Assembly (NCBI RefSeq): GCF_041295575.1 | Contig: NZ_CP160452.1 | Location: 806,001-870,000, forward strand | DNA from: Sporosarcina pasteurii | Lineage (GTDB): Bacteria; Bacillota; Bacilli; Bacillales_A; Planococcaceae | Reading direction: 5' to 3' | Length of the DNA: 64,000 bases | Shown here: piece by piece, positions 1 to 10,440 of the stretch | Layout: each line of letters begins with the position of its first letter | Numbering within the stretch: position 1 is the stretch's first letter | The notes under the pieces: generated by a model | Database searches by the model: none | Told to the model about the DNA's origin: nothing | What the model saw: the letters and a program-made list of their open reading frames with translations, nothing else | Position numbers and translations under genes: made by a program

Positions 1-1
1 T

Positions 2-850
2 ATGTATGCGATGATCGGTTCCGTATGGCCTGATGGTGGGCGAAAAGCGTTTAATACATTGTATTTATCACAAAATGTTGGTGTTGCCATCGGACCTTCT
101 TTGGCAGGGCTTGTCGCTTCTATTAATATTCATTATATCTTTACAGCGAACTTGTTTTTCTACGCGATTTTCTTTTTTATTGCTTTCTTCGGTTATAAAA
201 ATATGGAAACAGCACCGGAATTACATACGAATGTACTAAAAGAACAGGAAAAAATTACGGACAAAGCACCATTCTATGCGTTGCTTATTATTACAGGCGG
301 ATATTTACTTACTTGGATTATTTATTCGCAGTGGTCAACAACAATATCGACATTTGCTTTAGATCTTGGCGTCTCATTAAGACAATATAGTTTAATTTGG
401 ACGATAAATGGATTACTCATTGTTCTAGGACAACCGCTGATTAGGCCAATTATTAAACGATTGGAACACAAAATTAAAACACAGATGTTAATCGGAATTT
501 TTATCTTTATTATCTCATTTACAGTCGTTGCATATGCTGGATCATTTAAAATGTTTGTGGCTGCGATGGTGATTGTTACGTTTGGTGAAATGTTAATCTG
601 GCCTGCAATTCCAACGATTGCAAATCAGTTAGCACCACGGGGCAGGGAAGGTTTTTACCAAGGAATCGTGAACTCAACCGCGACAATTGGCCGTATGATT
701 GGACCTGTAGCTGGTGGGATTTTAGTCGACCTATACGACATGCGGGTAATGATTTTCATTCTTATAACGTTAATGAGTTTGGCGATTATTACAACGCTTG
801 TATATGATAGGCCCATTAAGAAGGCGGGGTACTCATTGAAAAGTGAATGA
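2..850 (+). CDS. MFS transporter, C-terminal part (truncated by window edge)
   Basis: C-terminal 282 residues of a major facilitator superfamily permease. The protein shows about eight hydrophobic helices separated by short basic loops (for example around residues 45-65, 92-112, 128-150, 160-180, 185-205 and 250-270), which fits the second two-thirds of a 12-helix MFS carrier. The first ATG in the window is probably internal, so the real start lies upstream. Substrate cannot be told from the sequence; drug or metabolite efflux is the usual guess for this subgroup. It ends about 105 bp before a CoA-transferase operon on the same strand, and I see no clear terminator between them. Confidence 0.85.
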   Translation: MYAMIGSVWPDGGRKAFNTLYLSQNVGVAIGPSLAGLVASINIHYIFTANLFFYAIFFFIAFFGYKNMETAPELHTNVLKEQEKITDKAPFYALLIITGGYLLTWIIYSQWSTTISTFALDLGVSLRQYSLIWTINGLLIVLGQPLIRPIIKRLEHKIKTQMLIGIFIFIISFTVVAYAGSFKMFVAAMVIVTFGEMLIWPAIPTIANQLAPRGREGFYQGIVNSTATIGRMIGPVAGGILVDLYDMRVMIFILITLMSLAIITTLVYDRPIKKAGYSLKSE

Positions 851-955
851 GTATTCCTCTGTAATTATTGGTCATTTCCTATTGTTTGATTGCAAGATTG
901 AGATAATTTTGATTTAATGAAAGGGAGAGGGTTAATTTTTAAAGGGGGAAGAAGC

Positions 956-1642
956 ATGAAACCTATTTATAGTTCAGCTAAGGAAGCGGTTGCTAATATA
1001 CAAGATGGTGCGACACTTATGGTTGGTGGGTTTGGACTCGTAGGAATCCCAGAACAACTAATCTTAGCGCTAGTCGAAAAAGGGGTAAAAGACTTAACCA
1101 TTATTTCGAATAACTGTGGTGTTGACGAGTGGGGACTTGGTCTATTACTTAAAAATAAACAAATTAAAAAAATGATTGGTTCATACGTTGGAGAAAATAA
1201 GGAATTTGAACGTCAAGTGCTTTCTGGGGAAATCGAAGTAGAGTTGACGCCGCAAGGAACGCTCGCGGAGAAAATCCGTGCGGGTGGCGCGGGCATTCCT
1301 GCATTTTTCACGCCAGCTGGTGTTGGGACAACGGTTGCGGAAGGGAAAGAAGTACGAGAGTTTGACGGAAGAGAGTATGTGTTAGAGGAAGCTCTACATG
1401 CGGATTTCTCTCTAGTGAAAGCGGAAATAGCCGATAAATTTGGTAATTTAATTTACAATAAAACGGCGCAAAACTTCAATCCGATGATGGCAGCTGCGGG
1501 GAAAGTAACAATTGCAGAAGTAGAAGAAATTGTTGAAACGGGTGATTTGGACCCTGCAACAATTCATACGCCAAGCATTTATGTACAAGGGCTTTTACAG
1601 GCAAAGGCAGAAAAACGTATCGAACGTCTTACGACACAATAA
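956..1642 (+). CDS. scoA: 3-oxoacid CoA-transferase subunit A
   Basis: Alpha subunit (228 aa) of a two-subunit CoA-transferase that moves CoA between succinyl-CoA and 3-oxoacids such as acetoacetate, in the cytoplasm. The N-terminal region carries the family glycine-rich block GGFGLVGIP (about residues 26-34), the CoA-binding region of subunit A, followed by SNNCGVD. I start at 956 because AAAGGGGGAA at 941-950 is a strong ribosome site 5 bases upstream; an in-frame ATG at 917 has no good site. The B subunit follows within 25 bases, so the two are translated from one message. Family assignment is firm; the exact acyl substrate is inferred. Confidence 0.93.
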   Translation: MKPIYSSAKEAVANIQDGATLMVGGFGLVGIPEQLILALVEKGVKDLTIISNNCGVDEWGLGLLLKNKQIKKMIGSYVGENKEFERQVLSGEIEVELTPQGTLAEKIRAGGAGIPAFFTPAGVGTTVAEGKEVREFDGREYVLEEALHADFSLVKAEIADKFGNLIYNKTAQNFNPMMAAAGKVTIAEVEEIVETGDLDPATIHTPSIYVQGLLQAKAEKRIERLTTQ

Positions 1643-1666
1643 GTGAGGGGAAGGGGATTGGAAAGT

Positions 1667-2329
1667 ATGGGGAAAGTGAATTATCGAGAGCGTATTGCGA
1701 AGCGGGCAGAAAAAGAAATTGCAGATGGCGATTATGTTAACCTTGGAATCGGTATGCCAACGCTTGTTGCCAACTTTATTTCTGAGGATAAAACAGTCGT
1801 TCTACAATCTGAAAACGGCCTGTTAGGGATTGGACCTTATCCAACGGAAGAAACTGTTGATCCAGATTTAATTAATGCAGGAAAAGAAACGGTTACTGCA
1901 ATTCCAGGATCTGCTTATTTTACAAGTGCAGAATCATTTGGTATGATTCGCGGCGGACATATTGACGTGGCGATTTTAGGTGGAATGGAAGTTTCTGAAA
2001 AAGGTGACTTGGCGAACTGGATGATTCCTGGAAAGATGATTAAAGGAATGGGCGGCGCAATGGACCTTGTGCACGGGGCTAAAAAAATCATTGTTATTAT
2101 GGATCATGTTGCTAAAGATGGTTCAGCAAAGATAAAAAAAGAATGTACGTTACCGTTAACAGGAAAAGAAGTCGTTCATAAAATCATTACGGAACGGGCG
2201 TTAATAGAAGTCACTTCTGAGGGACTAGTTTTAAAAGAAGTTTTTGAAGGGTTTACCGTACAAGATATTATAGATTCGACAGATGCAAAGTTAAATATTG
2301 AAAATGTTGTCGAAAATGTTCAGTTGTAG
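1667..2329 (+). CDS. scoB: 3-oxoacid CoA-transferase subunit B
   Basis: Beta subunit (220 aa) of the CoA-transferase, carrying the catalytic glutamate in the motif SENGLLG (about residues 46-52), where the glutamate forms the covalent CoA thioester in this family. GIGMPT near residue 28 and [14 protein letters not shown] around residue 103 are further family signatures. The start is set at ATG 1667 after the purine-rich site GAGGGGAAGGGG; a TTG at 1658 and a GTG at 1643 are in frame but badly spaced. It directly follows scoA, and the pair is followed by the leuS promoter and T-box. Confidence 0.93.
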   Translation: MGKVNYRERIAKRAEKEIADGDYVNLGIGMPTLVANFISEDKTVVLQSENGLLGIGPYPTEETVDPDLINAGKETVTAIPGSAYFTSAESFGMIRGGHIDVAILGGMEVSEKGDLANWMIPGKMIKGMGGAMDLVHGAKKIIVIMDHVAKDGSAKIKKECTLPLTGKEVVHKIITERALIEVTSEGLVLKEVFEGFTVQDIIDSTDAKLNIENVVENVQL

Positions 2330-2358
2330 TTGTTAAATTTCGTTAATTCGGGTAAGAT
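2330..2358 (+). promoter_or_regulatory. sigma-A type promoter of leuS
   Basis: TTGTTA (2330-2335), a 17-base spacer and TAAGAT (2353-2358) lie immediately after the scoB stop codon. The expected start of transcription near 2365 places the whole T-box leader in the transcript. Confidence 0.6.
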
Positions 2359-2362
2359 AGGA

Positions 2363-2620
2363 GCAAATGTATAAGTTTGCTTTGAAGAGGAATAGTAATC
2401 TGTAACGAACACTTTCAGAGAGTCGGCGGTTGGTGGAAGCCGGTAGTGGACAAATAGACGAACTCGCCTTAGAGCATGCATGAGTGAAAATTAGTAACTT
2501 ATGCCGTTATCCGCGTTAAGGAGACAAGTTGGACGATTCGTCGTCAATTTGGGTGGTACCGCGGGAGTTTGCAAAAAATCTCGTCCCTTCTTTTTTTAGG
2601 GACGGGATTTTTTATTTTTA
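2363..2620 (+). promoter_or_regulatory. leucine T-box leader with terminator, upstream of leuS
   Basis: Leader RNA that senses uncharged tRNA-Leu. The conserved T-box GGGTGGTACCGCGGG is at 2551-2565 and the intrinsic terminator with stem AATCTCGTCCCT/AGGGACGGGATT and T-run spans about 2576-2620. The likely specifier triplet is CTC (Leu) at 2463-2465 within GAACTC on the 3' side of stem I, which suits the downstream leucyl-tRNA synthetase. Known mechanism: uncharged tRNA stabilises the antiterminator and lets leuS be transcribed. Confidence 0.95.
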
Positions 2621-2638
2621 AGGAGGAATTAATGAATC

Positions 2639-5053
2639 ATGAGTTACAATCACGGTCAAATTGAGAAAAAGTGGCAACAGTATTGGGAGGAAAATAAAAC
2701 GTATAAAATGACGAACGATCCGTCGAAACCAAAGTTTTATGCGCTTGATATGTTCCCATATCCATCGGGTGCTGGACTTCATGTTGGTCATCCGCTTGGT
2801 TATATTGCGACAGATATTTTAAGTTCATTCAAACGGAAACAAGGGTATAACGTGCTCCATCCAATGGGCTGGGATGCTTTTGGTTTGCCTGCCGAGCAAT
2901 ATGCACTCGATACCGGTAATGACCCTGCTGAATTTACAGCGAAGAACATTGCAACGTTTAAGCGTCAAATGAAAGATCTTGGCTTTTCATATGACTGGGA
3001 TCGTGAAATTAATACAACAGATCCGTCTTATTATAAATGGACACAATGGATTTTTATTCAATTGTATAAAAAAGGTTTAGCATATGTTGATGAAGTCGAT
3101 GTAAACTGGTGCCCAGCATTAGGTACGGTTCTTGCGAATGAAGAAATTATCGATGGACTATCTGAACGTGGCGGACACCCAGTAGAACGTCGTCCAATGC
3201 GTCAGTGGGTACTTCGCATAACAGAGTATGCCGATAGACTTCTTGAGGATCTAGATGACCTAGATTGGCCTGAAAGTTTGAAAGATATGCAGCGTAACTG
3301 GATTGGGCGTTCAGAAGGTGCTGAATTAACATTTGAAATTGAGGGAACGGATAAAAGTTTCAAAGCATTTACAACGCGTCCAGATACAATCTTTGGTGCA
3401 ACGTACGCGGTATTAGCACCTGAACATAAATTGGTCAAAGAAATTACGACAGAAATGCAAAAAGAAGCGGTAGAAGCTTATTTGCAAGAAGTGAAACTAA
3501 AGAGTGACTTAGAACGTACAGATTTAGCGGATGAAAAGACAGGTGTATTTACAGGCGCTTATGCGATCAATCCGGCAAGTGGCGAAAGGATGCCAATTTG
3601 GATTGCTGACTATGTTCTTGTGTCTTACGGGACGGGCGCAATTATGGCAGTTCCTGCACATGACGAGCGTGACTTTGAATTTGCAACGAAGTTCGATTTG
3701 CCGATTGTTGAAGTTGTTGAAGGCGGAGATATTTCAAAAGAAGCGTATGTTGGAGATGGACCGCATGTCAATTCGGATTTCTTAAACGGACTTCAGAAAG
3801 AAGAAGCGATTGAAAAAGCAATTGCTTGGTTTGTTGAACAAGGTAAAGGCGAAAAGAAAATTTCTTATCGTTTACGTGACTGGCTATTTTCCAGACAGCG
3901 ATATTGGGGAGAACCTATCCCAATTATTCATTGGGAAGATGGCACAATGACGGCATTGGACGAGTCTGAATTACCATTAGAATTACCGAAAACGTCAAAT
4001 ATCAAACCGAGCGGAACGGGTGAATCACCGCTTGCAAATATTGACGACTGGGTAAATGTTGTAGATCCTGAAACAGGCATGAAAGGCCGTCGTGAAACGA
4101 ATACGATGCCACAATGGGCAGGTAGCTGCTGGTACTACTTACGTTATATCGATCCAAATAATGATGAGATGATCATTGACCCAGAACTGGCTGAACGTTG
4201 GTTGCCGGTAGACATTTATGTCGGTGGGGCAGAACATGCTGTACTTCACTTATTGTACGCACGATTCTGGCATAAAGTGTTATACGATATCGGCGTAGTG
4301 AAAACGAAAGAACCTTTCCAAAAATTATTTAACCAAGGAATGATTTTAGGTGAAGGTAACGAGAAAATGTCTAAATCAATCGGAAATGTGATTAACCCGG
4401 ATGACATCGTTCATTCACACGGTGCGGATACACTTCGCCTGTACGAAATGTTTATGGGTCCGCTTGACGCATCAAAAGCATGGTCAACAAATGGACTTGA
4501 CGGTGCAAGACGTTTCCTAGACCGTATTTGGCGTCTATTTATGAATGAAGACGGTACGCTTAGCGAAAAAATTAGCGGTGAGCCGGGCGGTGCACTTGAA
4601 AAAGTGTATCATCAGACGGTGAAAAAAGTAACGGATGATTATGAAGTGATGCACAATAATACTGCCATTTCCCAAATGATGGTGTTTATAAATGAATGTT
4701 ATAAAGTTGATCAAGTGCCGACTGCATATGCGGAAGGGTTTGTGAAGTTAATTTCTCCAATCACACCACATCTTGCGGAAGAGTTATGGGAGAAACTCGG
4801 TCATACGGATACAATTACGTATGAAGCATGGCCTACGTATGACGAGTCAAGATTAGTAGATGATACAGTTGAAATTGCCGTTCAAATTAACGGGAAAGTT
4901 CGTGCACGCATTGAAGTTGCGAAAGACAGCACGAAAGAAGAGCTTGAACAAATTGCGTTAGAAGATGAGAAAGTAAAAGAGTTTATAGCTGGTAAAGAAG
5001 TGAAGAAAATTATCGGTATTCCAGGAAGACTTGTGAATATCGTCGCACCATAA
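2639..5053 (+). CDS. leuS: leucyl-tRNA synthetase
   Basis: Class Ia synthetase (804 aa, normal bacterial length) that charges tRNA-Leu. The HIGH-type motif is in [12 protein letters not shown] (about residues 40-51), the editing (CP1) domain occupies roughly 220-420 with a TTRPDT motif, and the KMSKS signature is at about 575-579. Anticodon-binding and C-terminal tRNA-contacting domains follow. The start is ATG 2639 behind AAGGAGG (2620-2626); the nearer ATG at 2632 is in another frame. Expression is under the T-box upstream and a strong terminator follows at 5064. Confidence 0.98.
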   Translation: MSYNHGQIEKKWQQYWEENKTYKMTNDPSKPKFYALDMFPYPSGAGLHVGHPLGYIATDILSSFKRKQGYNVLHPMGWDAFGLPAEQYALDTGNDPAEFTAKNIATFKRQMKDLGFSYDWDREINTTDPSYYKWTQWIFIQLYKKGLAYVDEVDVNWCPALGTVLANEEIIDGLSERGGHPVERRPMRQWVLRITEYADRLLEDLDDLDWPESLKDMQRNWIGRSEGAELTFEIEGTDKSFKAFTTRPDTIFGATYAVLAPEHKLVKEITTEMQKEAVEAYLQEVKLKSDLERTDLADEKTGVFTGAYAINPASGERMPIWIADYVLVSYGTGAIMAVPAHDERDFEFATKFDLPIVEVVEGGDISKEAYVGDGPHVNSDFLNGLQKEEAIEKAIAWFVEQGKGEKKISYRLRDWLFSRQRYWGEPIPIIHWEDGTMTALDESELPLELPKTSNIKPSGTGESPLANIDDWVNVVDPETGMKGRRETNTMPQWAGSCWYYLRYIDPNNDEMIIDPELAERWLPVDIYVGGAEHAVLHLLYARFWHKVLYDIGVVKTKEPFQKLFNQGMILGEGNEKMSKSIGNVINPDDIVHSHGADTLRLYEMFMGPLDASKAWSTNGLDGARRFLDRIWRLFMNEDGTLSEKISGEPGGALEKVYHQTVKKVTDDYEVMHNNTAISQMMVFINECYKVDQVPTAYAEGFVKLISPITPHLAEELWEKLGHTDTITYEAWPTYDESRLVDDTVEIAVQINGKVRARIEVAKDSTKEELEQIALEDEKVKEFIAGKEVKKIIGIPGRLVNIVAP

Positions 5054-5063
5054 TTCTCTAATC

Positions 5064-5102
5064 AAAAAACGCGTATCCTGAGTAGGGTACGCGTTTTTTA
5101 TT
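5064..5102 (+). terminator. leuS terminator
   Basis: GC-rich hairpin with arms ACGCGTATCCT and GGGTACGCGT followed by a run of Ts. It may also serve the convergent flavoprotein gene. Confidence 0.85.
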
Positions 5103-5111
5103 GATAAGTAG

Positions 5112-6377
5112 TTAGAGAAGCGCAGCATATTGACCTGCGTTCATACCTGCAATTCTCCCGGTGACAAGTGCAGATGTTATATTATACCCGCCTGTATAGC
5201 CGTGGATATCTAAGATTTCACCACAAAAGTAGAGGCCATCTTTCTTTTTGGAAGCCATCGTTTTTGGAACGATTTCTTTGGTTGAAACACCGCCTCCTGT
5301 CACGAAGGCCCTTTCAATAGGTTGCGTACCATTTACTTCTAAAGTAAAAGATTTAAGTAAACGAGCGAGTGCCCGTAATTTTTCAGAAGATAAGGCGGCC
5401 CCAATTTCAGTTGGATCAATTGTAGCGCGCTCTAGTAAAAAATGTAGCCATTTTTCAGGCGCAATGCCTTTTAAAGAATTATTGACTTGTTTTTTTGCAT
5501 CCTCTTTAACAATTTTGTTAATTTGTTGAAAGATTTCTTCTTCATTTTGTAAAGGAAGTGTGTCAATTTTCATGGTGACTGGCTTGTTGCCGTTTTTCAT
5601 TCGTTCTTTGACGACAAATTGACTGCACCGTAAAATTGCGGGACCACTTAAACCGAAGTGCGTGAAAAGCATGTCCATCGTATGCGTAACGAGTGTTTTT
5701 CCTTTCGCATTTAATACGGATACGGCAGCATCTCGAAGTGCAAGTCCTTGTAGCTCTTTAGAAACGATAAATGGTTCGCTTGATAATAAAGGAACTTCTG
5801 TTGGATATATTGTCGTAATGGTATGACCCGCTCGTTCTGCCCATGGATAACCATCCCCAGTGCTTCCGGTTTGGGGAACAGCTTTCCCACCGACCGCTAA
5901 TACAACTGCATGCGCACGAATTTCTTCTCCGTTATCGAGACGGACACCGAGAATCTTTTCGTCATCCATTAACAGTTTTGCAACTTTTGTTTCTAATTTT
6001 AAGTCTACATCTAGTCTTTTCATTTCATCTAATAATGCATTCACAACATCTTTTGCTTTATTCGAAACCGGAAACATTCTTCCATGGTCCTCTTCTTTAA
6101 GGGGAACGCCTAAGTTTTCAAAGAAATGAATAATATCTTCGTTGTTAAACACGGAAAACGGTCCATACAAAAAACGACCATTTCCCGGGATGTTCTTAAT
6201 GATTTCTTCTTGTGGAAGACGATTTGTTACGTTACAGCGGCCTCCACCAGAAATCGCCAGTTTATTTCCTGGCTTTTTTCCTTTTTCAAGAAGAAGGACT
6301 TTGCTTCCGTTTTCGGCAGCTGCAATGGAAGCCATCAAACCAGATGGACCCGCACCAATAATAATTACGTCATACAT
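5112..6377 (-). CDS. HI0933/BaiN-type FAD-dependent oxidoreductase (YtfP-like)
   Basis: Flavoprotein of 421 aa of the HI0933/BaiN family. The N-terminal dinucleotide-binding motif GAGPSG (about residues 8-13) and a following acidic residue bind FAD. The family block GGGRCNVTN sits near residues 45-53 and the C-terminal FAD-contacting block [15 protein letters not shown] near 387-401. Members are poorly characterised reductases; the B. subtilis counterpart at this locus is YtfP. It is transcribed against leuS and divergently from the ytgP-like gene. Cytoplasmic, with no signal sequence. Substrate unknown. Confidence 0.88.
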   Translation of the reverse strand: MYDVIIIGAGPSGLMASIAAAENGSKVLLLEKGKKPGNKLAISGGGRCNVTNRLPQEEIIKNIPGNGRFLYGPFSVFNNEDIIHFFENLGVPLKEEDHGRMFPVSNKAKDVVNALLDEMKRLDVDLKLETKVAKLLMDDEKILGVRLDNGEEIRAHAVVLAVGGKAVPQTGSTGDGYPWAERAGHTITTIYPTEVPLLSSEPFIVSKELQGLALRDAAVSVLNAKGKTLVTHTMDMLFTHFGLSGPAILRCSQFVVKERMKNGNKPVTMKIDTLPLQNEEEIFQQINKIVKEDAKKQVNNSLKGIAPEKWLHFLLERATIDPTEIGAALSSEKLRALARLLKSFTLEVNGTQPIERAFVTGGGVSTKEIVPKTMASKKKDGLYFCGEILDIHGYTGGYNITSALVTGRIAGMNAGQYAALL

Positions 6378-6622
6378 TAATAAAGAACCACACTTTCGTT
6401 GAATGTTGTATAATTTATAGTTTGAGTAGATTTCATATTTTTAATAAACAATCACCTAGAATAGGTTGTCGCTAGAAAGCGTTGGATATTTTCCGAACGG
6501 TTGTTGCACCAAAGCGCTTCCTTCAGCATGTCTTATTATACATCATTCAATGTTAATGATTGTGTAATGTGGTCGTCAAGGGTAAACTATTATATAGATT
6601 TTAGAGAATGGAAGGATTAATT

Positions 6623-8233
6623 ATGTCGTCAAAACTTCTTAAAGGAACCGCCATTTTAACAATCGGGCTGTTTCTTTCGAAAGCACTCGGTCTATTTTAC
6701 CTCATTCCTTTTTATGCCATCGTAGGGGAAGAAAATATTGGGTTGTACCAATATGCTTATATCCCTTATAACATTGCATTGTCTGTTGCGATTTCCGGTG
6801 CGCCGCTCGCGATTTCTAAATTCGTGTCAAAATACAATGCGCTGGGCGATTATGCGACGGGACGTAAAATATTAAGAGGCAGTATGGGGATCATGGTATT
6901 TTCGGGGATTGCATCTTTTTTAATTTTATTTTTTTTAGCCGAGCCAATCGCACATCTTGTTCGAACAGACGATGAACAAATTTTTACAGTGGAAGAAATT
7001 GCCGGCGTTATCCGTTGGGTCAGCTATGCACTACTAGTTGTTCCAATGATGAGCATTATTCGCGGATTTTTGCAAGGCTATAATAAAATGGAACCGACAG
7101 CTGTCTCGCAACTCGTCGAGCAAATCGTCCGTATTGCGGTTGTCTTAATCGGTGGATTTATCGTTGTGAATTTTTTACATGAATCTCCTAAAGTGGCTGT
7201 GAATTTTGCAGTTTTTGCTGCGGCGATTGGTGCTGTTGCTAGTCTTGGGGTTTTGTATTATTATTGGAGAAAATATAAACCGGAATTAGATTATCTATTG
7301 GCCAAAAGTCCACCGGCAAGTGACGTTACCATTAAAGACATGTATGCAGAAGTTATTACGTATATTATTCCATTTATATTAGTCGGTGTGATTAATCCGC
7401 TTTATCAATTTGTAGATATGATTACATTTAATAGTGCGATGAAATCGATAGGACTTGCAGCAGTGTCTGATACATACTTAGGGATGTTGAACTTGTTGAC
7501 GCATAAGTTTGTGATGATACCCGTGATGGTTGCGACTGGGTTTTCTATGACATTAATCCCAGTGATTACAGGGGATTATACGAAGAAAAACCAAGTTGGA
7601 ATTACTCGTTCACTTGACCAAACGTACCAAATTATGTTGTATTTAACGGTTCCTATGGTGATTGGATTAGTTCTACTATCTGATGAATTGTATCAGTTTT
7701 TATACAGTAAAAGTGATGTCGGAGCCGCAATACTTGCCAGTTATGCACCTGTTGCAGTGCTTTTCGGATTATATACCGTAACTGCCGCTATTTTACAAGG
7801 AATTGACCGACATAAGTGGATTGTATTTACCTCTTTATTCGGCTTATTATTGAAATTAATGTTAAACATTCCTCTTATAAAACTATTTGAAACGAATGGA
7901 GCAATTATTGCGACAGCGATTGGCTATTCAGCTGCAGTTGGCCTAAACATACTTATTATTACAAAGACGCTTCACTATCATTCAAAATTGGTGTTTAGAA
8001 GATTAATTCTCATCGGAATTTTGAATGTCGTCATGTTTATCGCTGTTTTCTTTACGTTAAAAGGATTAAATGCGGTAAACCCTGTAGATGGAAAAATGCA
8101 TGCGTTGTTGTACATCCTCATTTGTGCGGGGGTAGGCGTCGTCGTTTACGGATATTTATCACTCAAAACAGGTTTAGCTCAAAAGCTCTTTGGTGAGCGA
8201 TTAACGAGAATTACAAATAAACTCGGATTGTAG
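6623..8233 (+). CDS. ytgP: MurJ/Wzx-type polysaccharide or lipid II flippase (YtgP-like)
   Basis: Integral membrane protein of 536 aa with about 14 predicted helices, member of the MVF/MOP flippase group. In B. subtilis the homologue YtgP works as a MurJ-type lipid II flippase for peptidoglycan synthesis. The start is ATG 6623, 7 bases behind GGAAGG (6610-6615); ATG 6608 is in frame but has no ribosome site. The first helix starts right after the basic N-terminus (MSSKLLKGT). It is followed after 12 bases by the pseudouridine synthase gene, whose Shine-Dalgarno overlaps this stop codon, so the two are likely co-translated. Confidence 0.9.
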   Translation: MSSKLLKGTAILTIGLFLSKALGLFYLIPFYAIVGEENIGLYQYAYIPYNIALSVAISGAPLAISKFVSKYNALGDYATGRKILRGSMGIMVFSGIASFLILFFLAEPIAHLVRTDDEQIFTVEEIAGVIRWVSYALLVVPMMSIIRGFLQGYNKMEPTAVSQLVEQIVRIAVVLIGGFIVVNFLHESPKVAVNFAVFAAAIGAVASLGVLYYYWRKYKPELDYLLAKSPPASDVTIKDMYAEVITYIIPFILVGVINPLYQFVDMITFNSAMKSIGLAAVSDTYLGMLNLLTHKFVMIPVMVATGFSMTLIPVITGDYTKKNQVGITRSLDQTYQIMLYLTVPMVIGLVLLSDELYQFLYSKSDVGAAILASYAPVAVLFGLYTVTAAILQGIDRHKWIVFTSLFGLLLKLMLNIPLIKLFETNGAIIATAIGYSAAVGLNILIITKTLHYHSKLVFRRLILIGILNVVMFIAVFFTLKGLNAVNPVDGKMHALLYILICAGVGVVVYGYLSLKTGLAQKLFGERLTRITNKLGL

Positions 8234-8245
8234 GAGGTGATTGCA

Positions 8246-8965
8246 TTGCGGTTAGATAAATTATTAGCAAATATGGGATTTGGGTCACGGAAAGAAGTGA
8301 AGCAGTTATTGAAAAATGGTGCAGTCCGTGTCAATGACCTAGTGGCAAAAAAGCCAAATGTTCATATTGATACAACTGAAGATATCGTCACTTGTTACGG
8401 GGAACGAGTGATTTATCGGGAGTTTATTTATTTAATGATGAATAAAAAGCCAGGCGTACTTTCAGCAACGGAAGACTTGAGAGAGAAAACAGTGATCGAT
8501 TTACTCAGTGATGAACATCGACATTTCAACCCCTTTCCGGTTGGACGCCTTGATAAAGATACTGAAGGATTTTTATTACTATCTAATAACGGTAAATTGG
8601 CACATAATTTATTGTCCCCGAGAAAAAATGTACCTAAAACGTATTACGCGCACGTACAAGGTATTGTAACTGAAGAAGATATTCAAGCCTTTTCAGAAGG
8701 CGTAACATTGGATGATGGTTATGAAACTAAACCAGGCAAATTAAAAATATTGAAATCAGATGCAGTATCAGAAATTGAGTTGACGATTACGGAAGGTAAA
8801 TTTCATCAAGTGAAGCGGATGTTTGAAGCAGTCGGTAAAAGGGTCATTTATTTAAAAAGGCTATCTATGGGTCCTTTACACTTAGATGAAACGATCCCAC
8901 TAGGCGGTTACCGTGAATTAACAGCAGAGGAACTTCAATTGCTTGAGGATATTGCAGAAGAGTAG
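8246..8965 (+). CDS. 16S rRNA pseudouridine synthase, RsuA family
   Basis: RsuA/RluB-type enzyme of 239 aa. An S4-like RNA-binding domain forms residues 1-60 (MRLDKLLANMGFGSRKEVK), followed by the catalytic domain with GRLDKDTEG (about residues 99-107), whose aspartate is the catalytic nucleophile. The TTG at 8246 is chosen as start because it gives the canonical family N-terminus and sits 5 bases after a near-perfect AGGAGGTGA; an upstream GTG at 8237 lies inside that site. Target presumably U516 of 16S rRNA, by family. Confidence 0.92.
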   Translation: MRLDKLLANMGFGSRKEVKQLLKNGAVRVNDLVAKKPNVHIDTTEDIVTCYGERVIYREFIYLMMNKKPGVLSATEDLREKTVIDLLSDEHRHFNPFPVGRLDKDTEGFLLLSNNGKLAHNLLSPRKNVPKTYYAHVQGIVTEEDIQAFSEGVTLDDGYETKPGKLKILKSDAVSEIELTITEGKFHQVKRMFEAVGKRVIYLKRLSMGPLHLDETIPLGGYRELTAEELQLLEDIAEE

Positions 8966-9006
8966 AAACAAGGCTGAATCTCTAAGTAGATTCAGCCTTG
9001 TTTTTA
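8966..9006 (+). terminator. terminator after the RsuA-type gene
   Basis: Long perfect stem AACAAGGCTGAATCT/AGATTCAGCCTTGTT with a T-run. It lies between convergent genes and could act in both directions. Confidence 0.88.
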
Positions 9007-9014
9007 TAGATAAA

Positions 9015-9230
9015 CTATGAAATTACTTTTTTTGATGTCGTTGTCCATTTACCGCGCACGGGGCTGGTAATTAGTTCATTGTATTCTAAAACGTTTAAAT
9101 CCCGTTGTGCCGTGCGAGGAGTGATGTCAAATTCGTCGACTACATTTTGTGTCGTTACTGTGCCATTGTCAAGGATATACATGTAGACGTCTTTAATGCG
9201 GGTAAGCATACGTTCTGTAGCTTCTTTCAA
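9015..9230 (-). CDS. ytzE: small DeoR-type HTH regulator (YtzE-like)
   Basis: A 71-aa protein that is essentially only a DeoR-family winged helix-turn-helix: the recognition segment DEFDITPRTAQRDLNVLEYNE spans roughly residues 32-52, without any sugar-phosphate-sensing domain. The start is TTG at 9230, preceded by AAAGGAG 11 bases upstream on the minus strand. B. subtilis YtzE has the same size and locus. Target genes are unknown; a single-domain DeoR protein suggests either a minimal repressor or a DNA-binding adaptor. Confidence 0.85.
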   Translation of the reverse strand: MKEATERMLTRIKDVYMYILDNGTVTTQNVVDEFDITPRTAQRDLNVLEYNELITSPVRGKWTTTSKKVIS

Positions 9231-9550
9231 CTGTTAAATCACTCCTTTATCATCATATTTCCAAAGCGAAAAGCATGAGACTAGTGAATGGTCTGTTAAA
9301 CATGTTGAAAATTTTAAGAGCCGCACATCCTTCCTATGATTAGCGAGTATCCTTTCGAAAGTCAACTGACAATTTGACTCTATTTTATTATAGTGAGTTT
9401 TGAGTGAAAATTCAATACATAGAGAAAAAAATCTATGTATCTCTTTCTTTTATGTTAAAAACGTGTGAGAATAAAGGAAGGATACGAACTATATTTATGT
9501 TAAAAAAACATAAAACAATTCTTTGGGGTATAAATGAGAGGAGTATTGAA
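9231..9550. other. 320-bp intergenic region, ytzE-dat
   Basis: Divergent spacer between ytzE and dat. It contains the ytzE ribosome site (complement of 9241-9247) and AT-rich sequence, but no well-spaced sigma-A promoter, hairpin or small gene that I can support. Confidence 0.5.
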
Positions 9551-10402
9551 ATGGCATATTACTTTATTGATGGACAATTTACCAAGCAAGACGAGATAAA
9601 AATTTCAATTGATGATCGTGGGTATTATTTTGGAGACGGCGTATATGAAGTTATCAAAGTGTACGGCGGTGAATTATTTACTGCGGAAGAACATATTAGT
9701 CGTTTGTTTACAAGTGCTGCTAAAATCAACTTAGCGATGCCTTATTCTGAAGAACAATTAATTGGTGTTGCACGCGAATTAATTGAAAGAAATAATTTGC
9801 TTGATGGGCATGTGTATATGCAAGTGACGAGGGGTGCTGCGGCAAGACAACATCATTTTCCAGTACCTGCTGTTCCGGCGGTTGTGACAGCTTATACAAT
9901 GGAAGGTAGTAGACCAAAAGAAAATATGAAAAACGGTGTGGCAGTTAAATCCGTCGAAGATATCCGTTGGCTACGATGTGATATTAAAAGTTTAAATTTA
10001 CTTGGCAGTGTATTGGCGAAAGAAGAGGCAAAAGCTGCTGGGTGTGAAGAAGCGATTCTTCATCGTGATGGCATCGTTACAGAAGGTTCTTCAACGAACA
10101 TGTTTGGGGTAAAAGATGGCGTCGTCAGGACACATCCTGTTTCGAATTTAATATTGGAAGGCATTACTAGACAAGTTGTCTTGCAGCTTTGTGATGAATT
10201 AAATATCCCAGTAGAAGAAAAAGCATTTACATTAGCAGAAGCTTTTCAAATGGATGAAGTTTTTTATACATCAACAACAGCAGAAGTGATGCCGGTAATT
10301 ACGATAGACGGACAGACAATTGGCGATGGTCAAAGAGGGGAAGTTACAGAAAAGCTACAAAAAGCTTTTGCGACAAAAATCCCATCTCTTTGCAAACAGT
10401 AA
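9551..10402 (+). CDS. dat: D-alanine (D-amino acid) aminotransferase
   Basis: PLP-dependent class IV (branched-chain fold) aminotransferase of 283 aa that interconverts D-alanine/2-oxoglutarate and pyruvate/D-glutamate, feeding D-amino acids to the cell wall. Visible features: DDRGYYFGDGVYE (about residues 20-32), the catalytic lysine in RCDIKSLNLL (about 140-149) and EGSSTN near residue 177. The start at 9551 is set by GAGAGGAG 7 bases upstream and matches the family N-terminus; the open frame runs further upstream but with no homologous sequence. Confidence 0.93.
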   Translation: MAYYFIDGQFTKQDEIKISIDDRGYYFGDGVYEVIKVYGGELFTAEEHISRLFTSAAKINLAMPYSEEQLIGVARELIERNNLLDGHVYMQVTRGAAARQHHFPVPAVPAVVTAYTMEGSRPKENMKNGVAVKSVEDIRWLRCDIKSLNLLGSVLAKEEAKAAGCEEAILHRDGIVTEGSSTNMFGVKDGVVRTHPVSNLILEGITRQVVLQLCDELNIPVEEKAFTLAEAFQMDEVFYTSTTAEVMPVITIDGQTIGDGQRGEVTEKLQKAFATKIPSLCKQ

Positions 10403-10440
10403 TGAATGCGAAGAATGCAATTAGATCGGAGTAGATGAAT

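Noticed and set aside
9374..9394. TTGACT and TATAGT upstream of dat as promoter
   Set aside because: The spacer is only 9 bases, too short for sigma-A.
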